Shown in pieces: positions 24,939 through 33,664 of a stretch of DNA of 40,631 bases. How positions within the stretch are numbered: position 1 is the stretch's first letter; each line of letters begins with the position of its first letter. A program made the position numbers and the translations under genes. The stretch comes from CAURMH01 sp963525745. Lineage in GTDB: Bacteria; Pseudomonadota; Gammaproteobacteria; Enterobacterales; Pasteurellaceae. The notes beneath the pieces were generated by a model that saw only the letters and a program-made list of their open reading frames with translations, did not search any database and had not been told where the DNA came from. The stretch spans positions 1 through 40,631 of the forward strand of contig CAURMH010000006.1 in the NCBI GenBank assembly GCA_963525745.1. Direction: 5' to 3'.

Positions 24939-25706
24939 ATGTCATTTACAGTTATTATCCCCGCCCGTTTTGCTTCCAGCCGTCTACCGGGAAAGCCGCT
25001 TGCCGATATTGCGGGCAAGCCGATGATTCGGCATGTGTTTGAAAAGGCGTTGCAATCGGGGGCGGAACGCGTCATTATTGCGACGGATAATTCGTTGGTG
25101 GAGAAAGCGGCGCGTGATTTCGGCGCGGAAGTTTGTATGACCTCGGAATGGCACAATTCGGGAACGGAACGTTTGGCGGAAGTGGTGACGAAGTTGAATA
25201 TCGCCGATGATCAAATTATTGTCAATATTCAAGGTGACGAGCCCTTGATTCCGCCTATTATTGTACGCCAGGTGGCGCAAAATTTGGCCAAATTCGGGGT
25301 TAACATGGCCAGTTTGGCCGTAAAAATTACTGATGCGGAAGAATTATTCAATCCCAATGTCGTGAAGGTTGTCCTGGATCGTTTGGGATATGTATTGTAT
25401 TTTTCCCGTTCGCCGATACCTTACGATCGGGATCAATTTACCTCCGATGATTCCGTTACACAACTTGCCGATGCTTATCTGCGCCATATCGGTATTTATG
25501 CTTATCGTGCAGGTTTCATTAAACAATATGTTCGTTGGGCGCCGACACAACTGGAAAATTTAGAAAAATTGGAGCAATTGCGTGTGTTGTGGCACGGCGA
25601 ACGTATTCATGTGGAATTGGCCAAGGCGGTGCCGGCGGTGGGGGTGGATACGCCGGCGGATTTAGAAAAAGTGCGGTCGATTTTGGCAAAGAATTCCTCA
25701 AGTTGA
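24939..25706 (+). CDS. kdsB: 3-deoxy-manno-octulosonate cytidylyltransferase
   Basis: 255 residues. KdsB activates Kdo as CMP-Kdo for transfer onto lipid A. The N-terminal IIPARFASSRLPGKPLADI nucleotide-binding motif, IIVNIQGDEPLIPP, and YFSRSPIPYDR are standard and intact. Its position 11 nt after the Trm112-family gene, with AGGA before the ATG, places it in the msbA-lpxK-Trm112-kdsB unit for lipooligosaccharide assembly. An uptake signal lies near the 3' end at 25669. Confidence 0.96.
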   Translation: MSFTVIIPARFASSRLPGKPLADIAGKPMIRHVFEKALQSGAERVIIATDNSLVEKAARDFGAEVCMTSEWHNSGTERLAEVVTKLNIADDQIIVNIQGDEPLIPPIIVRQVAQNLAKFGVNMASLAVKITDAEELFNPNVVKVVLDRLGYVLYFSRSPIPYDRDQFTSDDSVTQLADAYLRHIGIYAYRAGFIKQYVRWAPTQLENLEKLEQLRVLWHGERIHVELAKAVPAVGVDTPADLEKVRSILAKNSSS

Positions 25707-25790
25707 TTATTTTAGTGAAGTCGTTTATGTTCGGCGGAGCCGTTTCTGTCATATCGTTAAACGTATTGCAATAAGCATTAGTCATTTTTC

Positions 25791-27617
25791 ATGTTTGATT
25801 CTAAAAAATTTCTTGCCGATGTTTCTCACGAGCCGGGCGTTTATCGTATGTATGACGATAAAGATCAGGTGATTTATGTGGGAAAAGCGAAAGATTTAAA
25901 AAAGCGCCTTTCGAGTTATTTTCGCGCCAATCTCGGCAGTAAAAAAACCGAGGCGCTCGTTTCCACGATTCATCATATTGATACCACGATTACGTCTTCC
26001 GAAACGGAGGCGTTGCTGTTGGAACATAACTTTATCAAATTGTATCAGCCGCGCTATAACGTATTGTTACGCGATGATAAATCTTATCCCTTTATTTTAC
26101 TGACGAAAGAACGCCATCCGCGTATTACGGCTTATCGCGGAACGAAAAAAATTAGCGGTGAATATTTCGGCCCTTATCCCCATGCCGGCGCTGTGCGAGA
26201 GACTTTATCGCTGTTGCAAAAATTATTTCCTATTCGACAATGTGAAAATTCGGTTTATAAGAATCGTTCGCGTCCTTGTTTACAATATCAAATCGGACGG
26301 TGTTCGGCGCCTTGTGTTGCCGGTTATGTGACGGATCAGGAATATCATCAACAGGTTGAATTGGCCCGTTTGTTTCTGCATGGCAAAGATCAACAGGTTC
26401 TGGATTATTTAATCGGCAAAATGGAACAGGCGAGCCAATGTCTTGATTTTGAAAATGCCGCACGTTACCGTAATCAAATTCAGGCGGTGCGGGCGGTGAC
26501 GGAAAAACAATTTGTTTCCAACGAACGGCTCGACGATATGGATATTATGTCAATTGCTTATCAGCAGGGCATCGCCTGCGTGCAAGTCATGTTTATTCGT
26601 CAGGGCAAGGTGCTGGGCAATCGTAGTTATTTTCCGAAAGTACCGGCCAATACCGATTTATCGGAATTAACCGAGACGTTTGTCGGGCAATTTTATTTGC
26701 AGGGACATCAAGGGCGAAGTATTCCTAATAGTATTATTGTGGATTGTAAGCTGGAAGAAAAAAACGAGTTAGAGACTTTATTGACGGAACAGGCCGGGCG
26801 AAAAGTGGTGATTCAGGAAAGCGTCAGAGGCGACAAAGGAAAATATTTACAATTGGCGCAAGTGAATGCCAAAGCTGCGCTGGCCGTACAACTCAAACAA
26901 CATGCTAATTTATCGGAACGTTATAAAGCGCTATGTGAGTTATTGGCGATACCGCAAATTAGGCGTATGGAATGCTTCGATATTAGTCATACCATGGGGA
27001 ATCAAACGGTCGCCTCATGTGTTGTATTTAACCAAGATGGCCCGTTGAAATCCGATTATCGTCGTTTCAATATCGAAGGGATTACGGGCGGAGACGATTA
27101 TGCGGCGATGGAGCAGGCGCTGAAAAAACGTTACGATCGCGATTTGGAAGAGGACAAAATTCCCGATATTATTTTTATCGACGGTGGAAAAGGGCAGTTG
27201 AATCGTGCCGTGGAAGTGTTTCATCATCTGAATGTAAAATGGGATAAAAACCGACCGCACTTAATTGGTGTGGCTAAAGGCGTCGATCGTCGTGCGGGGC
27301 AGGAAGTACTGATTATCAGTAAACAAAATCGTGAAATTCATTTACCTGATGACAGTTTAGCGTTGCATTTGATTCAACATATTCGCGACGAAAGTCACAA
27401 CCATGCGATTAGCGGACATCGTAAAAAGCGTCAAAAAGCTTTTACGCAAAGTTCGTTAGAATCCATTGAAGGTATCGGCCCGAAACGTCGTCAAACGTTG
27501 TTAAAATATCTCGGCGGCTTACAGGGGGTAAAAAATGCAACGCTAGATGAAATTGCTTCGGTGCCGGGGATTTCAAAAAGTCTGGCGGAAAAAATTTTTG
27601 AGATGTTAAAGCATTAA
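25791..27617 (+). CDS. uvrC: Excinuclease ABC subunit C
   Basis: 608 residues, normal length. UvrC makes both incisions around a lesion once UvrB is loaded. Domains seen: GIY-YIG nuclease (EPGVYRMYDDKDQVIYVGKAKDLKKR, about 15-40, to about 95), a UVR motif for UvrB contact (about 203-238), the RNase H-like second nuclease with CFDISHTMGNQ and IIFIDGGKGQL, and C-terminal helix-hairpin-helix pairs (IEGIGPKRRQTLL, VPGISKSLAEKI). No ribosome site is obvious and no LexA-like box is visible in the 84-bp gap after kdsB. Confidence 0.96.
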   Translation: MFDSKKFLADVSHEPGVYRMYDDKDQVIYVGKAKDLKKRLSSYFRANLGSKKTEALVSTIHHIDTTITSSETEALLLEHNFIKLYQPRYNVLLRDDKSYPFILLTKERHPRITAYRGTKKISGEYFGPYPHAGAVRETLSLLQKLFPIRQCENSVYKNRSRPCLQYQIGRCSAPCVAGYVTDQEYHQQVELARLFLHGKDQQVLDYLIGKMEQASQCLDFENAARYRNQIQAVRAVTEKQFVSNERLDDMDIMSIAYQQGIACVQVMFIRQGKVLGNRSYFPKVPANTDLSELTETFVGQFYLQGHQGRSIPNSIIVDCKLEEKNELETLLTEQAGRKVVIQESVRGDKGKYLQLAQVNAKAALAVQLKQHANLSERYKALCELLAIPQIRRMECFDISHTMGNQTVASCVVFNQDGPLKSDYRRFNIEGITGGDDYAAMEQALKKRYDRDLEEDKIPDIIFIDGGKGQLNRAVEVFHHLNVKWDKNRPHLIGVAKGVDRRAGQEVLIISKQNREIHLPDDSLALHLIQHIRDESHNHAISGHRKKRQKAFTQSSLESIEGIGPKRRQTLLKYLGGLQGVKNATLDEIASVPGISKSLAEKIFEMLKH

Positions 27618-27633
27618 TTTTTCGGAATAGCGG

Positions 27634-27661
27634 TTGCATTTCTATGTAAAGTGACTATCAT
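27634..27661 (+). promoter_or_regulatory. Candidate promoter of the TerC-family gene
   Basis: TTGCAT (27634-27639), a 16-bp spacer and TATCAT (27656-27661) lie about 30 bp before the start codon. Confidence 0.4.
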
Positions 27662-27691
27662 CACCTCCTTTAAATTTTGTAGGAACATATT

Positions 27692-28414
27692 ATGCTTGAA
27701 TGGCTTACTGATCCTGAAGCGTGGATTTCGTTATTCACATTGACCGCACTTGAGATTGTGCTTGGGATCGATAATATTATTTTTATTAGTATTTTAGTTG
27801 CACGTCTGCCGGCAAATCAACGTCAATCCGGTCGTATTATCGGTTTGGCATTGGCGATGGGAACGCGCATTTTACTGCTGGTTTCTCTTGCTTGGATGAT
27901 GAAATTAATCGATCCGTTGTTTACTGTTTTTGGACAGGCGATTTCCGGACGCGATTTAATTTTATTTTTCGGCGGACTTTTTCTGATAGTGAAGAGTGTC
28001 GGTGAAATCAAAGAGGCGATGAACCCGGAACAGCATCATGAAAATGAAAATAAGAAAAAGGTCAGTTATCTTGGTGTGTTGATTCAGATCGCCTTACTTG
28101 ACATTGTTTTTTCACTGGATTCTGTGATTACCGCCGTGGGGATGGCAAGCCATCTAACGGTCATGGTTTTAGCGATAGTGATTGCCGTCGGCGTGATGAT
28201 GTTTGCGGCAAAGCCGATAGGCGATTTCGTGGACAGTCATCCGACGTTAAAAATTCTGGCGTTGGCGTTTTTAATTTTAGTCGGCGTGAGTTTAATTGCG
28301 GAGAGTTTAGATATTCATATTCCAAAAGGCTATATTTATTTCGCGATGGGATTTTCCGCGGTCGTCGAAATGTTAAATATTCGTATGCGTAAATTAATGA
28401 GCCGCAACCTTTAA
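27692..28414 (+). CDS. TerC-family integral membrane protein
   Basis: 240 residues with about seven hydrophobic segments. The two family hallmarks are present: EIVLGIDNIIFISIL near the N-terminus and DIVFSLDSVITAVGM in the middle. The acidic residues in these membrane segments are thought to bind metal. Relatives are linked to tellurite resistance or manganese export and metal loading of secreted enzymes. The specific role here is unknown. AGGAAC lies before the ATG. It is transcribed toward modC. Confidence 0.9.
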   Translation: MLEWLTDPEAWISLFTLTALEIVLGIDNIIFISILVARLPANQRQSGRIIGLALAMGTRILLLVSLAWMMKLIDPLFTVFGQAISGRDLILFFGGLFLIVKSVGEIKEAMNPEQHHENENKKKVSYLGVLIQIALLDIVFSLDSVITAVGMASHLTVMVLAIVIAVGVMMFAAKPIGDFVDSHPTLKILALAFLILVGVSLIAESLDIHIPKGYIYFAMGFSAVVEMLNIRMRKLMSRNL

Positions 28415-28423
28415 GCGCGATTA

Positions 28424-28450
28424 ACCCTTTTTTATTTCATAAAAGGGGTT
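28424..28450. terminator. Weak hairpin between convergent terC-family gene and modC
   Basis: AACCCTTTT pairs with AAAAGGGGTT with one bulged G across an AT-rich loop. It touches the modC stop codon and may serve both strands. Confidence 0.45.
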
Positions 28451-29504
28451 ACATCACCGAAACCGCCTTGATTTGCACATAAACGTTCTGTCCTTGAATC
28501 AATTTCAGATCACTCAACGCCCATTTGCTAATACTTGCCCAAATTTGATGTTTTCCAATCCGTACAGAAACATCAACTCGATTCGTTTGTGGTCGAATTT
28601 CGATGATTTGCCCGCACAATATATTGCGAATGCTGGTTTTTATCGGCTGAATCAATGCTAATGATACATCCGAACTATGAATACAGATACGAACGGTATT
28701 TTGCGGTGCAATGTTAATTTCATTGATCCAAAGCTGCTGCTCGCCGAGAGAAAGTGCGGTCATTTTATAGACCGGATTGTGAAGGTAAACAGGTAAATTC
28801 AATACGCTGCTTTGTTCGCTTTCTCCTTTCCAGGGAAGAAAAACGAGACTTTCCCAAATGCGTTCCAGTACGTCATAAGCCTTGACGCGGCCGTTTTCCA
28901 ACAAAACGACCCGATCGGCAAGGCGCAATAGCTCGTCCAGACTATGCGTAACATATAAAATGGGAATGCTAATTTCCTGTGAAAGACGTTCAATATAGTG
29001 CATTAATTCACGTTTTCGAGGCACGTCAAGCGCCGAAAGCGGCTCATCCATCAGGAGAATTTCCGGATCCGTCAATAATGTACGACCGATGGCGACGCGC
29101 TGTTTTTCGCCGCCGGAGAGTGTCAGCGGATAACGTTTTAATAAATGCCGAATGCCTAATAAATCCACAATATAGTCGAATTCTTCCCGACTGGCATTTT
29201 TCATGCCATACGTTAAATTACCTTTTACATTGTAATGGGGAAATAATCGGGCGTCTTGAAACACATAGCCCACGCGTCGTTGATGGATGCCGATTTGTTG
29301 ACGATTGGCAGTATCGACTAAAGTGCGGTCATTTAAGCGAATAAATCCTTCATCCGGTTGAATAAGCCCACTGACTAAATTGATCAAAGAGGTTTTGCCG
29401 GAACCGGACAAACCGAAAATGGCCGTGACGCCTTGAGAAGGAATGGCTAAGTTGGCACGAAGTGCTAAATTGCCCAATTGTTTTTTTATATTAATGTGCA
29501 ACAT
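28449..29504 (-). CDS. modC: Molybdate ABC transporter ATP-binding protein
   Basis: 351 residues. The ATPase domain has Walker A GLSGSGKTS (31-39), signature LSGGEKQR (129-136) and Walker B LLMDEPLSALD (150-160). The C-terminal 65 residues resemble a Mop/TOBE molybdate-binding domain, which fits ModC. It powers molybdate import through ModB. It overlaps modB by 14 nt. A relative such as a sulfate or iron ABC protein is excluded by the neighbours modA, modB and modE. Confidence 0.95.
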   Translation of the reverse strand: MLHINIKKQLGNLALRANLAIPSQGVTAIFGLSGSGKTSLINLVSGLIQPDEGFIRLNDRTLVDTANRQQIGIHQRRVGYVFQDARLFPHYNVKGNLTYGMKNASREEFDYIVDLLGIRHLLKRYPLTLSGGEKQRVAIGRTLLTDPEILLMDEPLSALDVPRKRELMHYIERLSQEISIPILYVTHSLDELLRLADRVVLLENGRVKAYDVLERIWESLVFLPWKGESEQSSVLNLPVYLHNPVYKMTALSLGEQQLWINEINIAPQNTVRICIHSSDVSLALIQPIKTSIRNILCGQIIEIRPQTNRVDVSVRIGKHQIWASISKWALSDLKLIQGQNVYVQIKAVSVM

Positions 29505-30201
29505 TTGTTTGTCCCAACTTGTTTTGCATGCGTTTATTTAACCATTCCGATAAAAAAAGTGAGATAAGAGAGAGTATAACGGCAAAAATGCATAATCTCG
29601 CCGCTTCTTGTTCCGCCCCCGGCGTTTGAATAAAGGAATACATGGCAAGGGGAATCGTTTGAGTTTCGCCGGCAATATTTGAAACGAAAGTGATCGTTGC
29701 ACCGAATTCGCCGAGAGAGCGGGCAAAACCTAACACGACACCGGCCAGAATCCCGGGCAGTGAAAGCGGTAGCGTAATCGTGAAAAATACTCGCCATGGG
29801 GAAGCGCCGAGGGTTTGCGCCGCTTGTTCCAATTTTATGTCAATTGTTTCTAAGGAAAGGCGAATTGCGCGTACCACAAGCGGCAGTGCGACGACGGCAG
29901 AAGCGAGCACGGCGCCTTTCCAGCTAAAACTGAAAGAAATTCCGAACCAATCGTATAAATATCGACCGATAATTCCTTTGCGCCCCATTGCAACTAATAA
30001 CAAATAACCAATAACGACGGGCGGTAACACTAAAGGTAAATGAATGATGCCGCTTAATAGCGCTTTCCCGTAGAATTGTTTTCGTGCAAGCAGCCAAGCA
30101 AGCAAAATCGCGAGAGGAAGGCTCCATAGGATTGCATTAAGCGCTACACTGATACTCAAACGGATGGCGTCTAATTCAAGCTGAGAGAGTGTTATAGACA
30201 T
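29491..30201 (-). CDS. modB: Molybdate ABC transporter permease
   Basis: 236 residues from the ATG at 30201. A TTG three codons upstream is in frame but less likely. About five membrane segments are seen, with the ABC-permease EAA loop EQAAQTLGASPWRVFFTITLPLSLPG that contacts ModC, and LGFARSLGEFGATITF typical of the molybdate permease. It forms the inner-membrane channel of ModABC. It lies 67 nt after modA and overlaps modC by 14 nt, so the order is modA-modB-modC. Confidence 0.95.
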   Translation of the reverse strand: MSITLSQLELDAIRLSISVALNAILWSLPLAILLAWLLARKQFYGKALLSGIIHLPLVLPPVVIGYLLLVAMGRKGIIGRYLYDWFGISFSFSWKGAVLASAVVALPLVVRAIRLSLETIDIKLEQAAQTLGASPWRVFFTITLPLSLPGILAGVVLGFARSLGEFGATITFVSNIAGETQTIPLAMYSFIQTPGAEQEAARLCIFAVILSLISLFLSEWLNKRMQNKLGQTNVAH

Positions 30202-30268
30202 AAATGACAACCGATAGATCGTTTCGCACCAGTGAAAAAGCGCGAAACGAAATAAACAGGAATGGCCG

Positions 30269-31045
30269 CTATTTTATTGAAAATCCGTAGCTGACCAATA
30301 CTTTTTTCGCCTCGGCGGAGTCAAGATAGTTTAAGAAATCTTTTGTATCCGCCGTATTTTTATCTTTTAATACGGCGATCGGATAGTCTGCCGGTTTATA
30401 ACTATCTTGCGGGAAGGTTGCGACGATTTTTACACCTTTACTGACTTTCGCATCCGTTGCATATACAATGCCGTAAGGTGCTTCTGTACGCTCAACCAGT
30501 GACAGTGCAGCACGAACGTCTTTACCGCGCGCCAGTCTATCCTTGACTTTATCCCATAAATTTAATTTTGTAAGTGCTTCTTCGGCATATTGTCCTGCCG
30601 GAACATGGGCCGGATCACCGACGGAAAGGTAGCTGTCTTTCAAATCACCAATCCATTGGCCTTTAATTAAATCAACATTATTCGCTTTACTTTCGGTCGG
30701 CGCGATAAGAACCAACTCGTTTCCGACAAATAAATGCTCACTTGCTTTGTCGGTTAACCCTTTATCGGCAAGATAGTTCATCCATTTTGTACTGGCGGAA
30801 ATAAAAACATCTGCCGGTGCGCCTTCTTCAATTTGTTTGGCTAATGTGGACGACGAGGCGAAAGAAAAGACCACTTCATTGCTTGGATTAAGTTTTTTAT
30901 AGTCTTCGGCGATCGTTTTTAAAGCATCCGTCATCGATGCGGCGGCAAAGACAGTGACTTTTGCTGACGCGGAAAGAGAGAAGCCTAATCCTACGATTAA
31001 ATACACTGAAGAAAGTGCGGTCGAAATTCGAGTTAATTTTTTCAT
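30269..31045 (-). CDS. modA: Molybdate-binding periplasmic protein
   Basis: 258 residues with a clear signal peptide (basic start, hydrophobic core, probable cleavage after Ala28 in SASA|KVTVF). The mature part begins VTVFAAASMTDALKTIAEDY, the typical ModA start, with SSSTLAKQIEEGAPADVFIS and VPAGQYAEEAL as oxyanion-binding segments. It delivers molybdate to ModBC. AGGAGT precedes the ATG. The gene is divergent from modE across a 132-bp region that contains a ModE box over the -10. Confidence 0.96.
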   Translation of the reverse strand: MKKLTRISTALSSVYLIVGLGFSLSASAKVTVFAAASMTDALKTIAEDYKKLNPSNEVVFSFASSSTLAKQIEEGAPADVFISASTKWMNYLADKGLTDKASEHLFVGNELVLIAPTESKANNVDLIKGQWIGDLKDSYLSVGDPAHVPAGQYAEEALTKLNLWDKVKDRLARGKDVRAALSLVERTEAPYGIVYATDAKVSKGVKIVATFPQDSYKPADYPIAVLKDKNTADTKDFLNYLDSAEAKKVLVSYGFSIK

Positions 31046-31072
31046 TAAATACTCCTATTGTTTGTATGATGG

Positions 31073-31101
31073 TTTACATATATTTTTGATTATATAACGA
31101 A
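31073..31101. promoter_or_regulatory. ModE box overlapping the modABC -10 element
   Basis: The right half TATATAACGA (31091-31100) fits the E. coli ModE half-site. The left half (31073-31083, TTTACATATAT) is degenerate. On the minus strand the -10 TATAAT (31094-31089) is inside the box, so ModE-molybdate binding would block transcription of modABC. Confidence 0.7.
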
Positions 31102-31177
31102 ATAAAAAATTAACCTACATAAAAATCGGAAATTTAGTAAAATAAAGAAAATAATATTTTTTAGGAGGAATCGGGTA

Positions 31178-31942
31178 ATGAAAAATACTGAGATTTTATT
31201 AACGATTAAACTTCAACAAATGCTCTTTGTCGATCCGAAACGTATACGCTTACTTAAAGAGATTGAACAATGCCATTCGATTAATCAGGCGGCTAAAAAT
31301 GCCAAAGTCAGTTATAAAAGCGCGTGGGATCATCTTGAAGCAATGAATAAAATCAGCCCTAAACCTTTACTGGAGCGTAGTGTTGGCGGAAAACATGGTG
31401 GTGGTACAAGCCTTACAACTTATGCCAAACGGTTATTACAACTTTATGATTTGCTTGAAAAAACACAGGAACATGCTTTTCATATTCTACAAGACGAGAA
31501 TATTTCATTGGATAGTTTATTGTCGGCAACAGCAAAATTTTCGGTGCAAAGTAGTGCACGGAATCAATTTTTTGGACGGGTTGCGCAACAGCGGATTATG
31601 GATTCCCGTTGTTTAGTCGATGTTAATGTCGCGGGGCTGCCGGTGCCGCTGCAGGTTTTGATCACGCTGAAAAGTGCCGAACGTTTGAAATTGATTACGG
31701 AAAAGGAAGTGATGCTGATGTTCAAGGCACCTTGGGTGAAATTATCGAAAAAACCGGTGGAAAACGTTATGAATCAATTTGAAGCCGAAATTGCTTCGCT
31801 TAATCAGGAGGAGGCAATTTTGACCATCGGTGGTTCGGTTGAATTTTGTGCGACGATTCATGGCCAAAATTCCTGGCGTTTAGGGGAAAAACTTTGGCTT
31901 GCAGTGCATCCCGAGCAGATTATTTTAGCGGCGATGCGTTAA
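31178..31942 (+). CDS. modE: Molybdate-responsive regulator ModE
   Basis: 254 residues. The N-terminal winged helix (about 15-110; INQAAKNAKVSYKSAWDHLEAMN and GGKHGGGTSLTTYAKRLL) binds DNA. The C-terminal half has two Mop/TOBE repeats (about 120-185 and 190-254) that bind molybdate. A strong TTAGGAGG ribosome site is at 31161-31168. It is divergent from modABC, the classic arrangement, and should repress that operon when molybdate is plentiful. Whether it also controls itself cannot be told, though the shared region is short. Confidence 0.95.
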   Translation: MKNTEILLTIKLQQMLFVDPKRIRLLKEIEQCHSINQAAKNAKVSYKSAWDHLEAMNKISPKPLLERSVGGKHGGGTSLTTYAKRLLQLYDLLEKTQEHAFHILQDENISLDSLLSATAKFSVQSSARNQFFGRVAQQRIMDSRCLVDVNVAGLPVPLQVLITLKSAERLKLITEKEVMLMFKAPWVKLSKKPVENVMNQFEAEIASLNQEEAILTIGGSVEFCATIHGQNSWRLGEKLWLAVHPEQIILAAMR

Positions 31943-31971
31943 TCGTTTGGTTTTGATATCAGGTGAGCCGG

Positions 31972-32042
31972 CGCAAAGTGCGGTCAATTTTTCCCAAGTT
32001 TTAATCAGGCTTAAATGAACACGACATCGACCGCACTTTGCG
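31972..32042. terminator. Long-loop inverted uptake-signal pair between modE and rng
   Basis: A 14-bp perfect inverted repeat, CGCAAAGTGCGGTC (31972-31985) and GACCGCACTTTGCG (32029-32042), flanks a 43-nt loop. Identity extends beyond the 9-nt uptake core. It lies between convergent genes but has no T-run, so it may be a weak terminator or just a paired uptake signal. Confidence 0.5.
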
Positions 32043-32050
32043 TTAAAACA

Positions 32051-33526
32051 TTACATGACAACGACATCGAATTGCTCTTGCTGGTACAACATTTCCGTTT
32101 TAATTTTGACGCTTTTTCCAATAAACATCTCAATTTCAGGCAATAGGCCATGTGACTCTTCGTTGATTAAATATTCGGCGACGGCCGGTGAGGCGTAAAC
32201 GACCAATTGCTCCGTCGAAAATAAGTGATGAACGCGAATGATTTCTCGCATAATTTCGTAACAAACGGTTTCGACGGTTTTAACTCGCCCACGCCCGTGG
32301 CAAGTCGGGCACTCACCGCATAAAATATGTTCAAGACTTTCTCGCGTGCGTTTGCGCGTCATTTCGACCAATCCTAACTGCGTAAAGCCGTTTATCGTGG
32401 TTTTTGCCCGATCGGTCGCTAGCCCTTCTGCTAAAGCTTCCAACACGCGGGTACGATGCTCTTCATTGATCATGTCAATAAAGTCAATAATAATGATACC
32501 GCCGAGATTGCGTAATTGAAGTTGCTGCGCAATGGCTTTGGTCGCTTCAATATTGGTGTTGAAAATCGTTTCTTCCAAATTGCGATGGCCAACGAAGGCG
32601 CCGGTGTTAATATCAATCGTCGTCATGGCTTCGGTTTGCTCGATAATCAAATAGCCGCCCGATTTGAGATTGACGCGTTTGTCGAGGGCGGAATGAATGG
32701 CCGCTTCGACGCCGTAAGCGTCAAAGAGCGGTTGATTTCCCGTATAAATCACTAATTTTTCGGTGAGCTCGGGGATGAATTCACGCGTAAATTCACTCAC
32801 TTCACTGAAGCAAAGTTTGGAATCGATTCTGATTTTTTCTAAATCGGCGCCGATGAAATCACGCAAAATACGTTGAGGCAGCGCCGGTTCGCCATAAATT
32901 TTCGAACGGGTCGGGTATTTCGCTTTACGTTCTAATACTTTTCGCCAGAGGCGTTTGAGAAAATCGGCGTCTTGTTTCAGTTCGTCTTCGCTTGCGCCTT
33001 CCGTTGCGGTGCGAATAATAAAACCGCCCAATTCATCGCAAAACGGCGCCACGAGGGCTTTGAGTCGCGCTCGTTCGGCTTCGCTTTCGATTCGTTGCGA
33101 AACGCCGACATGGCTATTTTCCGGCATAAAAACAAGATAACGAGACGGTAACGTAATATCTGTTGTAAGGCGGGCGCCTTTGGTGCCGAGGGGATCTTTG
33201 ATGACTTGAACGATAATATCCTGCCCTTCATGCACCAATTCGGAAATATTTTTGGCGAGAAATTGTTTTTGTTCGTCGGCGTCAACACATTCCGTATGCG
33301 AAACAATATCGGAGGCATGCAAAAAAGCGCTTTTTTCCAAACCAATGTCGACAAAGGCCGATTGCATTCCGGGTAATACGCGCATTACACGTCCTTTATA
33401 GATATTGCCCACGATGCCCCGTTTAGCTTCGCGTTCAATGTGCACTTCTTTTAATACACCGGTGTCGACCAAGGCGATTCGCGTTTCATTCGGCGTGACG
33501 TTCATTAATAATTCCACTGAACTCAT
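32051..33526 (-). CDS. rng: Ribonuclease G
   Basis: 491 residues. RNase G is an endoribonuclease that matures the 5' end of 16S rRNA and degrades some mRNAs. An S1 RNA-binding domain (about 38-125), the catalytic Mg-binding region with TTIDINTGAF and IIIDFIDM, and the Zn-link CPTCHGRG near residue 407 are present. The length without a long C-terminal tail separates it from RNase E. AGGAT precedes the ATG. It is transcribed alone, divergent from putP. I do not see maf or mre genes beside it as in E. coli. Confidence 0.95.
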   Translation of the reverse strand: MSSVELLMNVTPNETRIALVDTGVLKEVHIEREAKRGIVGNIYKGRVMRVLPGMQSAFVDIGLEKSAFLHASDIVSHTECVDADEQKQFLAKNISELVHEGQDIIVQVIKDPLGTKGARLTTDITLPSRYLVFMPENSHVGVSQRIESEAERARLKALVAPFCDELGGFIIRTATEGASEDELKQDADFLKRLWRKVLERKAKYPTRSKIYGEPALPQRILRDFIGADLEKIRIDSKLCFSEVSEFTREFIPELTEKLVIYTGNQPLFDAYGVEAAIHSALDKRVNLKSGGYLIIEQTEAMTTIDINTGAFVGHRNLEETIFNTNIEATKAIAQQLQLRNLGGIIIIDFIDMINEEHRTRVLEALAEGLATDRAKTTINGFTQLGLVEMTRKRTRESLEHILCGECPTCHGRGRVKTVETVCYEIMREIIRVHHLFSTEQLVVYASPAVAEYLINEESHGLLPEIEMFIGKSVKIKTEMLYQQEQFDVVVM

Positions 33527-33664
33527 AATTTATCCTGATGATTCATGTCTTGTGTTTGTTAAGGATAACGAAGAATAGAATAATACTGCCAAATAAGGTA
33601 AAATGCGACCTTCTTAAATTTTCCATTTATTTTTCTATTTATATTATAGGTTATAGGCTGTCTA

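Noticed and set aside
25519..25785. Proline-rich minus-strand open frame opposite kdsB
   Set aside because: It is antisense to the conserved kdsB 3' end, with composition mirroring GCC/GGC-rich kdsB codons and no ribosome site.
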